Shown in pieces: positions 53,781 to 62,746 of a stretch of DNA of 64,000 nt (positions are counted from its first letter, which is position 1; each line of letters begins with the position of its first letter). A program made the translations under genes and the position numbers. Source of the stretch: Deltaproteobacteria bacterium (GTDB lineage: Bacteria; Myxococcota_A; UBA796; GCA-2862545); the NCBI GenBank assembly GCA_007693595.1, contig REDI01000047.1, positions 62,001-126,000 on the forward strand, given 5' to 3'. Under the pieces are notes generated by a model. The model was given only the letters and a program-made list of their open reading frames with translations, made no database searches and was not told the DNA's origin.

Positions 53781-55187
53781 CTACCAGCTTCCGCCTACCC
53801 GGAATCCGGCTTGGGTCTGCCCGACGAAGGCGGTCACGCCCAGTCCGGCGCCGCCCAACATCAGCGCGCCGCTGCTGACCACCAAGGCGTTGGCCGTTGT
53901 GCGGCGAGACCGGAGGTCCGCGGAGGTATAGCCAGGGCTGGGGGTGCCGTTTGCGACCCCGGCTGCGACCCCGTACAGCCCGCCGCCGACCGCGACCAGC
54001 CCTGCTCCCGTACCGAGGATCGGGATGTTCAGCCCGTCGCGTCCGCCGCTCGGCTTCTCTTTGGGCGGCGGAGCTGTGATGTCTTTGCCCTTGGGCGGTG
54101 GGGCGGGACCATCGGTGGCGTCGGCCTTGCCGTCGGGGTCCTCGGCGGTGGGAGTGCCCTCCTTGGACGGGTCGGCCTTGGTCTCGTCGCCTGTGGGCTT
54201 GACCTTGCTGGTCTCGGTGGTGGTGCGCTCGCCGGCACCGACGCGGCGGGTGACCGTGGTGGTGAAGCCCTCTTCGTCGACCTCGGGATCGGGCTTGGAG
54301 GTGTCGGCGGCGGCGACTGTGGCGCTCTTGGCGTCGTCGTCGTCGGTGACGACCGCGGGCTCGTCGTCGGGGATCGGCGGGTCGGGCTCGTCGGGGGGGG
54401 AGACGTCGAGATCGATGTCGAGTCCAGGGTCGTCGTCGTCGTCGCCCATCATGGCGGCGATGTCGGACTCGTCGAGACGGCGCGCCGCTTCGAGCTCCTT
54501 GTGCAGGTCGGGGGCCTTGGTGTGGCTCTGGCCGGCCCACCACTTCGCGACCTTGTAGGGCTTTCCACCCTTCTGCACGAACTTCTGGGTGACGCTGTCG
54601 TTGAACTCCACCCCGTTCAGCCAGAAGCCCTCGACCCACTCGCCGTTGCGGTCGAAGACCTGCACCAGGGAGCGAACATTCTCGTAGCTTGTGGGCTTCT
54701 GGATCAGGCGGCCGTTCATGAGGACCACTCCGCGCTTGGGAGGCACGGCGTGCCCGTCGAAGGTCACGGGGGGGATGTCGAGGGTGTCGATGTCTCGGAC
54801 GACGAGGCGCAAGGGGTGGGTCGGTCCGATGTCCTCGGGAAAGGAGTTCCCGTTGACCGAGAGCGCCACGAGCATCCACTCCGCGGCGTTATCCATCTTT
54901 TGGTCGAAGAAATACATCTGCGCGCGTAGGGTCGCGAAGCGCGCGAGCTCCTGCGGCGTGACGGGGCTCGTGATGCACCGGGCTTGCTTTTCGGCGGTCT
55001 CGGCCTGGTAGCGCGCTTCGTTCATGTCGAAGTCGTCGAAGGCCTTTTCGATCGCCGCCATCTGGTCGCGGAACTCCTCGATGGAGTACGGGTTGCACAT
55101 CTCGTACACCGCGTGAGCCGGCTCAGCAGCGAAGAGGCTCGCCGCGAGGAGGGGTAGGGTCAAGGCGATGGAGCCAGCGCCGCGCAT
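53781..55187 (-). CDS. Secreted acidic protein with C-terminal membrane segments, unknown
   Basis: This 468-residue protein has a signal peptide (LTLPLLAASLFAAEPAHA) and a structured N-terminal half of about 200 residues (VYEMCNPYSIEEFRDQMAAI and later PKRGVVLMNGRLIQ). A 130-residue Asp/Pro/Thr/Lys-rich low-complexity region follows, and two hydrophobic segments near the end (ILGTGAGLVAVGGGLYGVAAG, ALVVSSGALMLGGAGLGVTAF) could be a hairpin anchor. The two halves together suggest a periplasmic domain on a flexible stalk. I do not recognise the family. A GGAGG site precedes the ATG at 55187. It follows the ABC operon's ATPase gene by about 60 bases on the same strand. Confidence 0.75.
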   Translation of the reverse strand: MRGAGSIALTLPLLAASLFAAEPAHAVYEMCNPYSIEEFRDQMAAIEKAFDDFDMNEARYQAETAEKQARCITSPVTPQELARFATLRAQMYFFDQKMDNAAEWMLVALSVNGNSFPEDIGPTHPLRLVVRDIDTLDIPPVTFDGHAVPPKRGVVLMNGRLIQKPTSYENVRSLVQVFDRNGEWVEGFWLNGVEFNDSVTQKFVQKGGKPYKVAKWWAGQSHTKAPDLHKELEAARRLDESDIAAMMGDDDDDPGLDIDLDVSPPDEPDPPIPDDEPAVVTDDDDAKSATVAAADTSKPDPEVDEEGFTTTVTRRVGAGERTTTETSKVKPTGDETKADPSKEGTPTAEDPDGKADATDGPAPPPKGKDITAPPPKEKPSGGRDGLNIPILGTGAGLVAVGGGLYGVAAGVANGTPSPGYTSADLRSRRTTANALVVSSGALMLGGAGLGVTAFVGQTQAGFRVGGSW

Positions 55188-55265
55188 AAGGCCTCCGCGA
55201 TCGGTCGCCCGAGTGTAGCATCGGACTCGCCCCCTTGTTGAGCCCGTGATCGGAGGTCGGCGATC

Positions 55266-55778
55266 TTAGGCGATGGCCGCGTCACCTGGGGAAGCTTGTG
55301 GTGCTGGGGTGGGCTGGGTAGCCTCGGTGGGCTGGCGCGTACCCATGACGTGATCGAAGAAGGGGTGAGTGACACACCAGTTCATGTCTGGGTTTCGGCC
55401 CATATGGTGATCGACGTGCCAGGGGAGATGCTCCACCGCCCAAGCCGGGTCGAGGTGGGACTTCTTGTGCACCTGATAGTAGCGCACCGCGCTGTAGATC
55501 ACGGTGCCAGTGAAGAACGGCGCGACCGGAGCGAGCGGGAGGTGCAGGGCGGTGGCCGCGGCGAGGGTCCAGACCTCGCGACGTCGGGCCTTGGTGGCCC
55601 AGAAGGGCTTCTCGTAGTCCGGGTCGTAGAAGTCGTTCAACACCGAGGCCCGGTGGTGGTCGTGCATGTGAAAGCTCCAGAAACGATCTCGCTTTCTCCC
55701 CATGTCATGCAGGACGACCTTGTGGATGGCCCACTCCAGGGCGTTGGCGTAGGCAAGGCCGATAGGGATGCCGATCAT
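55266..55778 (-). CDS. Fatty acid hydroxylase / sterol desaturase-family protein
   Basis: This protein of about 170 residues has several membrane helices and the histidine clusters of the di-iron fatty acid hydroxylase group: WAIHKVVLH, HMHDHH, HKKSHLD and HVDHHMG, roughly in order and spacing. The usual enzyme adds a hydroxyl group to a lipid chain or converts a sterol/carotenoid using di-iron and O2. It is shorter than many members, perhaps the minimal core. The start is the ATG at 55778, with AAGGAGG five bases upstream; longer starts lack a site. The promoter has a nested palindrome (55797-55828), so it is probably repressor-controlled. Confidence 0.85.
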   Translation of the reverse strand: MIGIPIGLAYANALEWAIHKVVLHDMGRKRDRFWSFHMHDHHRASVLNDFYDPDYEKPFWATKARRREVWTLAAATALHLPLAPVAPFFTGTVIYSAVRYYQVHKKSHLDPAWAVEHLPWHVDHHMGRNPDMNWCVTHPFFDHVMGTRQPTEATQPTPAPQASPGDAAIA

Positions 55779-55796
55779 CGAGACCTCCTTCATCAA

Positions 55797-55828
55797 TGAC
55801 GTTCATGTCAATAATGACACATTCGTCA
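55797..55828. promoter_or_regulatory. Nested inverted repeat, probable operator
   Basis: Outer arms TGACG (55797-55801) and CGTCA (55824-55828) enclose inner arms TGTCA (55806-55810) and TGACA (55815-55819) around a four-base ATAA centre, with four-base spacers on each side. This 32-bp site overlaps the -10 box and spacer of the hydroxylase promoter, a layout typical of repressor operators. Confidence 0.6.
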
Positions 55829-55839
55829 CTGTTTGGCAA
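55811..55839 (-). promoter_or_regulatory. Candidate promoter (TTGCCA-17-CATTAT)
   Basis: On the minus strand TTGCCA (55834-55839) and CATTAT (55811-55816) are exactly 17 bases apart. The -10 box is inside the nested palindrome, about 33 bases before the ATG at 55778. Confidence 0.5.
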
Positions 55840-55908
55840 GCCCTCCTCGGCCGGCCCCGAGAGATCACCCTACAATCATCGAAAGGCCCGCTGCCTTGCG
55901 GCGTGAAC

Positions 55909-56157
55909 TCAAGGGAGGAGCACGGTGAGCGTCCATCCTCGGGCGTCCTCGGCGCTGATCAGGGCTTGGTTGGCCTCGATCTCGTCGAGGCTCGCGACGA
56001 TCTCGCGCGCCTCGAGGGCGCCTCGCAGGCGTCGCTCGGTGGCGGGGGTGCGTGGCAGCCACACCTCGAAGGCGTTGGCCCGCAAGTGCTTGACCCGCGC
56101 CTCGGGGAAGGGGATGAAGCGCTGCCGGACTAAGAGTTCGAAGACGGGCCCCGCCAT
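55909..56157 (-). CDS. Small protein coupled to thiD, unknown
   Basis: This 82-residue protein reads [20 protein letters not shown] and so on, with alternating charged and hydrophobic residues and no signal peptide or membrane helix. The ATG at 56157 overlaps the thiD stop by one base (TGATG), so it is translated with thiD, which argues that it is real despite its size. It might be a partner of ThiD or a small independent domain. The frame continues upstream in the thiD gene but without coding character, so 56157 is the likely start. Confidence 0.6.
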   Translation of the reverse strand: MAGPVFELLVRQRFIPFPEARVKHLRANAFEVWLPRTPATERRLRGALEAREIVASLDEIEANQALISAEDARGWTLTVLLP

Positions 56158-56972
56158 CAGCGGTCGTCCACGGGGAAGATCCCGGAGCCTTCCAGAAACC
56201 AGAAGTGATGGGTCGGACCGTGGCCTGAGCCCAAGGGCAGCCCGTGCACGATGGCGCCGTGGACGTAGCGCTTGGCGCGGTCGACGGCCTCGATGAGCGG
56301 GAGACCGCGTGCGAGCCCCGCAGCGATCGCCGAGGCGAGGGTGCAGCCGGTGCCATGGGTGTGGGGGCTGTCGATCCTCGGCGTCTGAAAGATATGGGAT
56401 GCCGCGCCATCGAAGAGGACGTCGGTGGCATGCTCGCCGTCGAGGTGGCCCCCTTTGACCAGCGCCGCCTTGCAGCCGAGCTCGCACAAGGCCTTGGCCG
56501 CTCGAGAGGCCTCGTCGAGGGTGTTGACCTCGAAGCCGACCAGCCGCGCCGCCTCGTGGGCGTTGGGGGTGATGAGGGTGGCGAGGGGCAGCAGCTCGGC
56601 GATGAGGGCGCCGACTGCTTGATCGTCGATGAGGGGGAAGCCGGACTTCGAGATCATGACCGGGTCGAGCACCATGGGCGGACCCCGGCGCTCGCGCAGC
56701 ACCTCGGCGATGGTCCGGATCAGCTCTGCCGTTCCCAGCATGCCTGTCTTGACGGCGCCGACGGGCAGATCGTCGAAGACCGCGAGGAGCTGCTGTCGAA
56801 CGAGGGAGGCCGGGAGCACGAGGGACTCGCGGACCTCGGTGGTGTTCTGGGCGGTGATGGCGGTGATGACGGACATTCCGAACACGCCGTTTGCTTGAAA
56901 GGCCTTGAGGTCGGCCTGGATCCCGGCGCCACCTCCCGAGTCGGAGCCGGCGATGGTGAGAGCGGTATGCAA
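56157..56972 (-). CDS. thiD: Hydroxymethylpyrimidine (phosphate) kinase
   Basis: This 271-residue protein matches the family length. It phosphorylates HMP and HMP-phosphate in thiamine synthesis. It begins [19 protein letters not shown], the classic ThiD opening, and has the anion-hole region [19 protein letters not shown] with the catalytic Asp/Gly set. [12 protein letters not shown] and [13 protein letters not shown] are also family-typical. The start is a TTG at 56970-56972 with GAGGTG five bases before it; upstream in-frame methionines would add residues with no ThiD character. The gene is coupled to the small ORF downstream and faces the trmO gene. Confidence 0.93.
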   Translation of the reverse strand: MHTALTIAGSDSGGGAGIQADLKAFQANGVFGMSVITAITAQNTTEVRESLVLPASLVRQQLLAVFDDLPVGAVKTGMLGTAELIRTIAEVLRERRGPPMVLDPVMISKSGFPLIDDQAVGALIAELLPLATLITPNAHEAARLVGFEVNTLDEASRAAKALCELGCKAALVKGGHLDGEHATDVLFDGAASHIFQTPRIDSPHTHGTGCTLASAIAAGLARGLPLIEAVDRAKRYVHGAIVHGLPLGSGHGPTHHFWFLEGSGIFPVDDR

Positions 56973-57161
56973 GGGAGCACCTCGGGGAAGACCGTCGAAG
57001 GGTCGGGAGGGGTCGAGCCGAGCGGCCACGTGAGATAGGGGGCGGGCGGTCGGCGCAGACGGGGGGCTCCGCTGGCCCCAGGCGGGGCTGAGGACCACGG
57101 CGGTCGAGCCGTCCCGACACCCGCTGCCCTAATCCATCCCCCGATGCCTCGCCTGCGGAGC

Positions 57162-57857
57162 ATGACCTTGCTCACCCTACATCCGATAGGCTTCGTCCAG
57201 ACTCCTTATCCCGACAAGCGCTCGGTGCCGCGTCAGCCGGGGCTCGTGCCCGCAGCGACCGGGAGGCTCCGCCTGCGTGACGATCTGGTCGGCGGGACCC
57301 TCGGCCTCCAAGGCTGCTCGCATGTCTGGCTGCTGTGGTGGTTCGATCGCTCGCCCAAGGGGCGCGCCAAGGTGCGGCCTCCGCGCCTTGGGGGCAACAA
57401 GCGGATCGGGGTCTTCGCCACGCGCGCGCCGGTCCGTCCCAACCCGGTGGGGATCTCGGTCTGTCCGCTCCTCGGCCTCGAAGACGACGGAGCGGTCTTG
57501 GTGCTCGGAGGGGTCGATCTTGTTGACGGTACACCGATCTTCGACATCAAGCCATACCTTCCGTACGCGGACTCCTACCCCTCCGCTCGCCTGCCCTGGG
57601 TGCCGGGCCCTCCAACCCAGGTGCCGGTCCGGTGGCAGCCCGACGCGGAGCGGGCCCTCATCGAGAGGCCCGATCTGCGCACGCTCATCGAGCAGGTCCT
57701 CGCGCAAGATCCGCGGCCGGGCAACCACAAGGCCGAGCATCGCTTCGATGGGCTCGACGCCGACCGAGAGTATTATACCAACCTAATGGATCGTAGGATC
57801 TACTGGCGCTTCAGCGAGGGAGGGGTGACCGTGCTGCGGGTGGGCTCACCAGGGTAG
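57162..57857 (+). CDS. trmO: tRNA (adenine37-N6)-methyltransferase TrmO
   Basis: This 231-residue protein begins MTLLTLHPIGFVQTPYPDK and SVPRQPGLVPAA, like the E. coli TrmO opening. The SAM-binding region has GNKRIGVFATRAPVRPNPVG and later GLDADREYYTN. TrmO methylates N6 of t6A37 in certain tRNAs. The start at ATG 57162 fits the family N-terminus best; the ATG at 57144 adds six residues and is possible. Neither has a good ribosome-binding site. The 3' end overlaps the convergent SDR gene by 12 bases. Confidence 0.88.
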   Translation: MTLLTLHPIGFVQTPYPDKRSVPRQPGLVPAATGRLRLRDDLVGGTLGLQGCSHVWLLWWFDRSPKGRAKVRPPRLGGNKRIGVFATRAPVRPNPVGISVCPLLGLEDDGAVLVLGGVDLVDGTPIFDIKPYLPYADSYPSARLPWVPGPPTQVPVRWQPDAERALIERPDLRTLIEQVLAQDPRPGNHKAEHRFDGLDADREYYTNLMDRRIYWRFSEGGVTVLRVGSPG

Positions 57858-58505
57858 GGGCTCGCCGTTGGCGTGTAGAAAGCGACCGCTCTGCTCCGGG
57901 CTCAGCTCGTCGATGCGCGCGATGAGGGCCGCGGCGGCCTCGTCGGCGTCCCAGTTGCCTCGGCCGCCCGTCATGTCGGTGCGCACGTAGCCGGGGTGGA
58001 GCAGCACCACGCTCACGCCCTGGCCGCGCAGGTCGAGGGCGAGGGACTTTCCTGCGGCGTTGACAGCCGCCTTGGACATTCGGTATCCGTAGGCCCCGCC
58101 CGAGGTGTTGTCTTCGATCGAGCCCATGCGGGAGGTGATGATCGCGATCTTGCTACCAGATTGGAGTAGGCTGCGCAGGGCAGCGACCACCCGCAGGGGA
58201 CCCAGGGCGTTGACCTCGAACTGAAGGCGCATCGCCGGGAGATCGAGATCATCGAGGCCGCTTCGACGCAGGACGCCCGCGTTGAGAATCAAGGTGTCGA
58301 TCGGGGTGTCTCCGAGGGAGTGGGCCAGGGCGTTGACGCTGCTTGAGTCCGTGATCTCGAGGCTCTCTTGCTGCACACCCAGGGCGTCGAGCGCGGGAGC
58401 GGGGCTGCGGCGGGTCGCGATCACGCGCTCGCCGCGCGCTTGGAGCTGGCGTGCGAGCTCGAGGCCGATCCCTCGGTTGGCGCCGGTGATCAGGGTGGTG
58501 GTCAT
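57846..58505 (-). CDS. Short-chain dehydrogenase/reductase
   Basis: This 219-residue SDR has the Rossmann motif TLITGANRGIGLELARQ, the structural NAG (LNAGVLRRSG), a catalytic Ser in IAIITSRMGSI and the Y-x-x-x-K pair in GYRMSKAAVNA. NAD(P)-dependent oxidation or reduction of an alcohol or carbonyl is expected; the substrate is unknown. The length is short but complete. The stop overlaps trmO's 3' end, and the start overlaps the potassium-channel gene by ATGA (58502-58505), so the channel and SDR are translated together, an odd pairing. Confidence 0.9.
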   Translation of the reverse strand: MTTTLITGANRGIGLELARQLQARGERVIATRRSPAPALDALGVQQESLEITDSSSVNALAHSLGDTPIDTLILNAGVLRRSGLDDLDLPAMRLQFEVNALGPLRVVAALRSLLQSGSKIAIITSRMGSIEDNTSGGAYGYRMSKAAVNAAGKSLALDLRGQGVSVVLLHPGYVRTDMTGGRGNWDADEAAAALIARIDELSPEQSGRFLHANGEPLPW

Positions 58506-59512
58506 GCATTCCTCGGGGTGTTGGTGTGGGATGAAGGGCTGTGCAGGTGCTCGCCACAGTGAGGGCAGTAGGCGAAGGGCTTGGGCTCTACGGGTGGGGT
58601 AGCGGAGGAGTCTTCGTCGGGACCTTCACCATCTTCGAGCTGTTCTGCGAACCCAGCAGCCAGGATCCCCGTGGGAATGGCGACGAAGCCGACGCCGAGT
58701 AGCGCCACCATCCCGGCGATGACCTTTCCGATCCAGGTGGAGGGCACCACGTCGCCGTAGCCGACGCTGGTGAGGGTGATGACCGCCCACCACATCGATG
58801 AGGGGATGCTGCGAAAGGGATCCTCGGGGTTGGAAGAGAGCACTTGTCGCCCGTCCTCCAGGGTCAAGAGCACGACCTCGTGCTCGGCGAAGTAGATGCC
58901 GGTCGCCGAGACGAGCATCAGCAGCACCAAGATGAAGGAGGCCATGGCGAGCTGTTCGCTCTTGCGCTGAAGCACGGAGAACAAGGTGAAGATCGCGACG
59001 GAGTACCGGCCCATCTTGAGCACGCGAACCAGACGAAAGAGTCGGATTGCGCGAAGGATCCGAAGGTCGACCGCGATGATCATCGGCAGGTAGAAGGGGA
59101 TGAGGGCCAAAAGGTCGACCATCGCCATGAAGGAGCGCACATACCGAAGGCGTGAGCGCCACGGATGCCGTGGGTCGAGCAAGAGGTCGGCGACCCAGAT
59201 CCGCAGCACGTACTCCACGGTGAAGATCAAGCTCGAGAAGAACTCGAACGTGAACAAGAAATCCGCGTACTGGCTGGTATAGGCGCGCTCGGTCTCGGCG
59301 ATCACCGCCACCACGTTCGCGGCGATGAGTAGGATGATCCCCGTGTCGATCCAGGAACGCTCGTTTTCGCCGGGAAAGAGGGCCTTGAAAACCCGAACCT
59401 TGAGCTTGACCCAGCCGGTGGGAGGCGAGCTCAAGATCGCGTCGCGCGCGGCGGCGGCAGCCTCGGGCTCCGAGAGCAACTTATCGCGGCGTGGTAGGTT
59501 GTGTGAAGGCAT
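58502..59512 (-). CDS. Voltage-gated potassium channel (Kch-type) with zinc-knuckle-like tail
   Basis: This protein of about 336 residues has six membrane helices. The S4 voltage sensor reads DLRILRAIRLFRLVRVLKMG with arginines every third residue, and the pore has the selectivity filter TSVGYGD with MWWAVITL before it. S6 ends VGFVAIPTGILAAGF. An acidic linker leads to a C-terminal YCPHCGEHLH segment, which looks like a small metal-binding site and is not part of the standard channel. The ATG at 59512 is preferred over the GTG at 59521. The SDR gene is coupled to it through an ATGA overlap. Confidence 0.92.
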   Translation of the reverse strand: MPSHNLPRRDKLLSEPEAAAAARDAILSSPPTGWVKLKVRVFKALFPGENERSWIDTGIILLIAANVVAVIAETERAYTSQYADFLFTFEFFSSLIFTVEYVLRIWVADLLLDPRHPWRSRLRYVRSFMAMVDLLALIPFYLPMIIAVDLRILRAIRLFRLVRVLKMGRYSVAIFTLFSVLQRKSEQLAMASFILVLLMLVSATGIYFAEHEVVLLTLEDGRQVLSSNPEDPFRSIPSSMWWAVITLTSVGYGDVVPSTWIGKVIAGMVALLGVGFVAIPTGILAAGFAEQLEDGEGPDEDSSATPPVEPKPFAYCPHCGEHLHSPSSHTNTPRNA

Positions 59513-59545
59513 GAGGCTCACGGGCTGCGGGCGAAGACCGTTGCC

Positions 59546-60433
59546 TTACGCGTTCGTCTCGGGTTCCGCAAGGTTGGCGGCGGCGAGGGGCTGGAAGACC
59601 TCGCGGATCAGCGCTAGGGTGCGCGGATCGACCAACAATCCAGCGTGGCCAACTCCGGGAAGATCGACCGCTTCACTTCCGATCAGGTGGCAGGTCTCTT
59701 TGGGGTAGACCACATAGTCTGCCGTTCCCGCCACGGTGATCGTTCGCGCCTCGGGTAGCAGCTCGGCGAGGGTGGGGAGTTCCAGGACCCAAGCCGACTT
59801 GCGATGGAGCCCCTTGGCCTCTGGGATGCGCCGCAGCGGCCCTCGGGAGGCCGCCGTGCCGTGATGGGGGCTGCCCAGGGTCACCACGGTGCGAACCCTC
59901 GGTCGCAGCTCGGGATGGTCGCGGAGGATCTGACGAAAGAGCAGCCCCCCCATGCTGTGGCAGATCACGTCGATGGGACCTTCAGGGACCTCGAGGAGCA
60001 GCTCCGCGAAGCGCTCGGCTAGTCGATCGGCGTAGCGCTCCGGGGCGCGGCCCGGTCGGCCCAGGTTGATCGCGATCGAGGAGCGCCCCAGGCCATAGAG
60101 CACACTACGAATGCGGGAGAAGTTGGTGCGATCTTGGGTGAATCCATGAACACAGAACACGGGTGGGAGCCGATCGTCGGCGAAGGGTACCGCCCTTGGA
60201 CCCCACTCAGCCTTGTAGGTCATCAGGCGAAGGATGGCAGCACCTTCCAGGATCCAGGCTCGGATCCGATCGCCCCACGTCGGCCCGTCCGGGAGTTCGA
60301 GCCCCTTGTGGCGGTGGTATCGGACGAAGCGCCACCAGGTCCCGGTGAACCAGACGGCCAGAGCGATCGCCGCCCCTCCCAGGGCCAGGGAGAGCACGAT
60401 GAGGAGGACGGCGGCGACGAAGAGCAGCGGCAT
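59546..60433 (-). CDS. Membrane-anchored lipase-like alpha/beta hydrolase
   Basis: This 295-residue protein has one N-terminal membrane helix (LLIVLSLALGGAAIALAVWF) and an alpha/beta-hydrolase domain. The domain has oxyanion HGFTQDRTNF, nucleophile elbow DVICHSMGGLLF, and catalytic Asp and His candidates in the C-terminal third (GTADYVVYPKE, GVGHAGLLVD). The family is triacylglycerol-lipase/PGAP1-like, so an esterase or lipase facing one side of the membrane is likely. It follows the GH57 gene by 6 bases on the same strand and is probably in the same operon. Confidence 0.85.
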   Translation of the reverse strand: MPLLFVAAVLLIVLSLALGGAAIALAVWFTGTWWRFVRYHRHKGLELPDGPTWGDRIRAWILEGAAILRLMTYKAEWGPRAVPFADDRLPPVFCVHGFTQDRTNFSRIRSVLYGLGRSSIAINLGRPGRAPERYADRLAERFAELLLEVPEGPIDVICHSMGGLLFRQILRDHPELRPRVRTVVTLGSPHHGTAASRGPLRRIPEAKGLHRKSAWVLELPTLAELLPEARTITVAGTADYVVYPKETCHLIGSEAVDLPGVGHAGLLVDPRTLALIREVFQPLAAANLAEPETNA

Positions 60434-60439
60434 CGAGGG

Positions 60440-62746
60440 TCAGTCTAAGCCGGTCTCAGGCGAGACCCTGAGGGTCTGGCCGAGCTCTTGGCGAGCCTGC
60501 TCCCAGCTCTCGCCCTGCGTTTGAGGCTCCGAGAGCAGCGCCAAGGCCCGGTTCTGGGTCTCCCAGAGGTCAGGCTCCAGCCCTGTCCTTCGGACGATGT
60601 GGATCCGGTGGCATAGGGCTCGAGCGGTGGAAGGGTCGGTCGGGTCGAGGGCCTGCGTGAGCGCGCGGAGGCCCTCCTGGGCGGCCTCGCGAAGATCTTG
60701 GGTGCTGCGCAGCTCCGCCGCGAGCTCGGGGAGGTCGTCGGAGATGGGCTGGGTGGAGCGGAGGGCCTCCCGCAGGCGGTCGCGAGCGCAGATCGACGCA
60801 GCGAAACGAACGATGGACGGGGCCGAGGCGTCGGGGTTGGGAAGGGCGCTAGCGTTTCGTCGCCAGGCGAGCCCCATGTGGCTCGCGGCGCGGTCGAGCT
60901 CCAGCGTGGCCGCGGAGGCGATGCGCTGCCAGTCGAGCGTTCGGAGCTGTTCGACCCCCTGCACCACCTGAGGCCAGCGCGAGAGCACGGTGGCGGTCGC
61001 CTCGGGCTCGAGGGCGCGCAGGATGGCCTCGAGCGCTTCCCCCGTGTCGGGGCGGGCGGCGGACCAGCTCCGCTCCGGCCCGTCCAGACTCGCGGCGATC
61101 ACGGAGGTTTGATGGCCGGTGCGCGCCTCGCGCACCTCGAGCCGGACGATCCGTAGGGAGCCGTCGGGGCGGGGGCGCTGGATCTGCTCGACCTCACGAA
61201 AGGAGAAGCACCGCCACGTCGTGGTCGGCAGGTAGAGGTTTACGAGCTCGCGGTGCGCGGCGGCGCGGAGGGCGTCGAAGCGCTCGGGGTTCACGCGGGT
61301 ACGCATCAGATCGACCCCGGTGCCCAGGCTGGGATCGTTGCTGCGCGCCAGCTCCAGGTCGACGAGGAAGGGGCCGAGCAGGTCCTCGTCGGGCCACAGG
61401 CGGCTCGCGAGATCGATGGCGTAGCGGGCGTAGGCCAAGTTCTGAACGGGCTCCAGACCGCCTAAGTCGTCGAAGAACCAAGCGCAGCTCGTGTACATCA
61501 GCATGCGATGGTGTTGGATCTCGAGCAAGGTCCGAGCACGGACGCGCTCGGATGCCGAGAGGGGTCGCAGGGCGTGCCGATCGAGCCAGTCCTCGACCTT
61601 GTGGGGCTCCAGCAGCACCTCGACGTAGGCATCGCGCGCCGCCCAGGGATCGACCAAGAGGGCGCTGGCGTCTCGCTCGTAGCGAAGATCGAGGGCCGCT
61701 CGGAGGTGATCGAAGGCCCGACGCAATGGGCCTCGCCAGGCCTGTCGAAACCGAGGCGGGCCCCCGGTGCGACAGCCGCAGTCCGCGCGCCACCGCTCGA
61801 CGCCGTGCACACAGCTCCAGGAGGAGGGGGAGTGGATCTCGAGCGCCCAGGTCGGAGGGTGCGCGGCGAGGAAGGGTCCGTAGGGCAGGATCGCGTCGTC
61901 GGCGCGACCGCGACGGATGGCCCACGCCAGCGCCATCTCGCCCTTGAGGTGATGGTGGCCGTAGCTCTCGCCATCGGTGGCGATGCTGGCGAGCTGGTCG
62001 GGCTGGGGGGCGACGCCGCGCAGGCGCTCGTACAGGGCGTCGCCGCGCTCGAGCAGGCGCTCGAAGGCGACCGCCTGGCTGACTGGACCGTCGTAGATGA
62101 AGACCGCGATACGCGCGCCACTAGGGAGCTCGACCTGGTAGGGCCGCCGTGGGTCAGGGCCGCCAGGATCGAGCTCGTGACGTCGGCCCTCGGGCGAGAT
62201 CACCGCCTTGGCCTGCTGAGGCGCGAGCACGGTGAAGGTGACCTCTTGCTCGGCCAGGGCCTCGAGGGTTCGCAGGTCGACGGCACACTCGGGCAGCCAC
62301 ATCCCGCGGGCCCTACGCCCGAAGGTGTGCTCGAAGTCGGCGAGGCCCCAGCGGATCTGGGTGCGCAGGTCCCGATCGCTGCACAGGGGCAGGATCGGGT
62401 GGTTGTAGGCCTGGGCCATCGCCACCCCCTCGCCCCATCGCTCCTGAGCCTCGCGGTCGGCGTGCACGATCGCCTGGAGGGTCTCGGGCGCGTGGCGCCG
62501 GAGCCAGCGCACGAGGGTCGGCCCAAAGTCGAAGCTGATCCAGCCGTAGGTGTTGATGGCCTCGGTGATGGCGCCGTGCCGGTCCAGCACCCGCGCGGCG
62601 GTGTTCGCCCGGTAGCACTCCTGGTGGATGCGGTCGTTCCAGTCGTGGGCTGGGGCGGCGCTGGGCTGCCGCGGCACGATGTCGAGCCAGGGGTTGTCGC
62701 GGGGCGGTTGATAGAAGTGACCGTGAATGCAGATCTGGCCGGCCAT
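60440..62746 (-). CDS. Glycoside hydrolase family 57 protein with C-terminal extension
   Basis: This 768-residue protein opens QICIHGHFYQPPRDNPWLD, the GH57 signature. The likely nucleophile is Glu153 in GMWLPECAVD, and the acid is Asp258 in SIATDGESYGHHH. After residue 450 comes a helical extension of the DUF3536 type (EIQHHRMLMYTSCAWFFDDLGG). GH57 enzymes cut or transfer alpha-1,4/1,6 glucans. Its start overlaps the glgB stop (TGATG at 62746), and both enzymes act on storage glucans, so this is a glycogen-metabolism pair. The lipase-like gene follows by six bases. Confidence 0.9.
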   Translation of the reverse strand: MAGQICIHGHFYQPPRDNPWLDIVPRQPSAAPAHDWNDRIHQECYRANTAARVLDRHGAITEAINTYGWISFDFGPTLVRWLRRHAPETLQAIVHADREAQERWGEGVAMAQAYNHPILPLCSDRDLRTQIRWGLADFEHTFGRRARGMWLPECAVDLRTLEALAEQEVTFTVLAPQQAKAVISPEGRRHELDPGGPDPRRPYQVELPSGARIAVFIYDGPVSQAVAFERLLERGDALYERLRGVAPQPDQLASIATDGESYGHHHLKGEMALAWAIRRGRADDAILPYGPFLAAHPPTWALEIHSPSSWSCVHGVERWRADCGCRTGGPPRFRQAWRGPLRRAFDHLRAALDLRYERDASALLVDPWAARDAYVEVLLEPHKVEDWLDRHALRPLSASERVRARTLLEIQHHRMLMYTSCAWFFDDLGGLEPVQNLAYARYAIDLASRLWPDEDLLGPFLVDLELARSNDPSLGTGVDLMRTRVNPERFDALRAAAHRELVNLYLPTTTWRCFSFREVEQIQRPRPDGSLRIVRLEVREARTGHQTSVIAASLDGPERSWSAARPDTGEALEAILRALEPEATATVLSRWPQVVQGVEQLRTLDWQRIASAATLELDRAASHMGLAWRRNASALPNPDASAPSIVRFAASICARDRLREALRSTQPISDDLPELAAELRSTQDLREAAQEGLRALTQALDPTDPSTARALCHRIHIVRRTGLEPDLWETQNRALALLSEPQTQGESWEQARQELGQTLRVSPETGLD

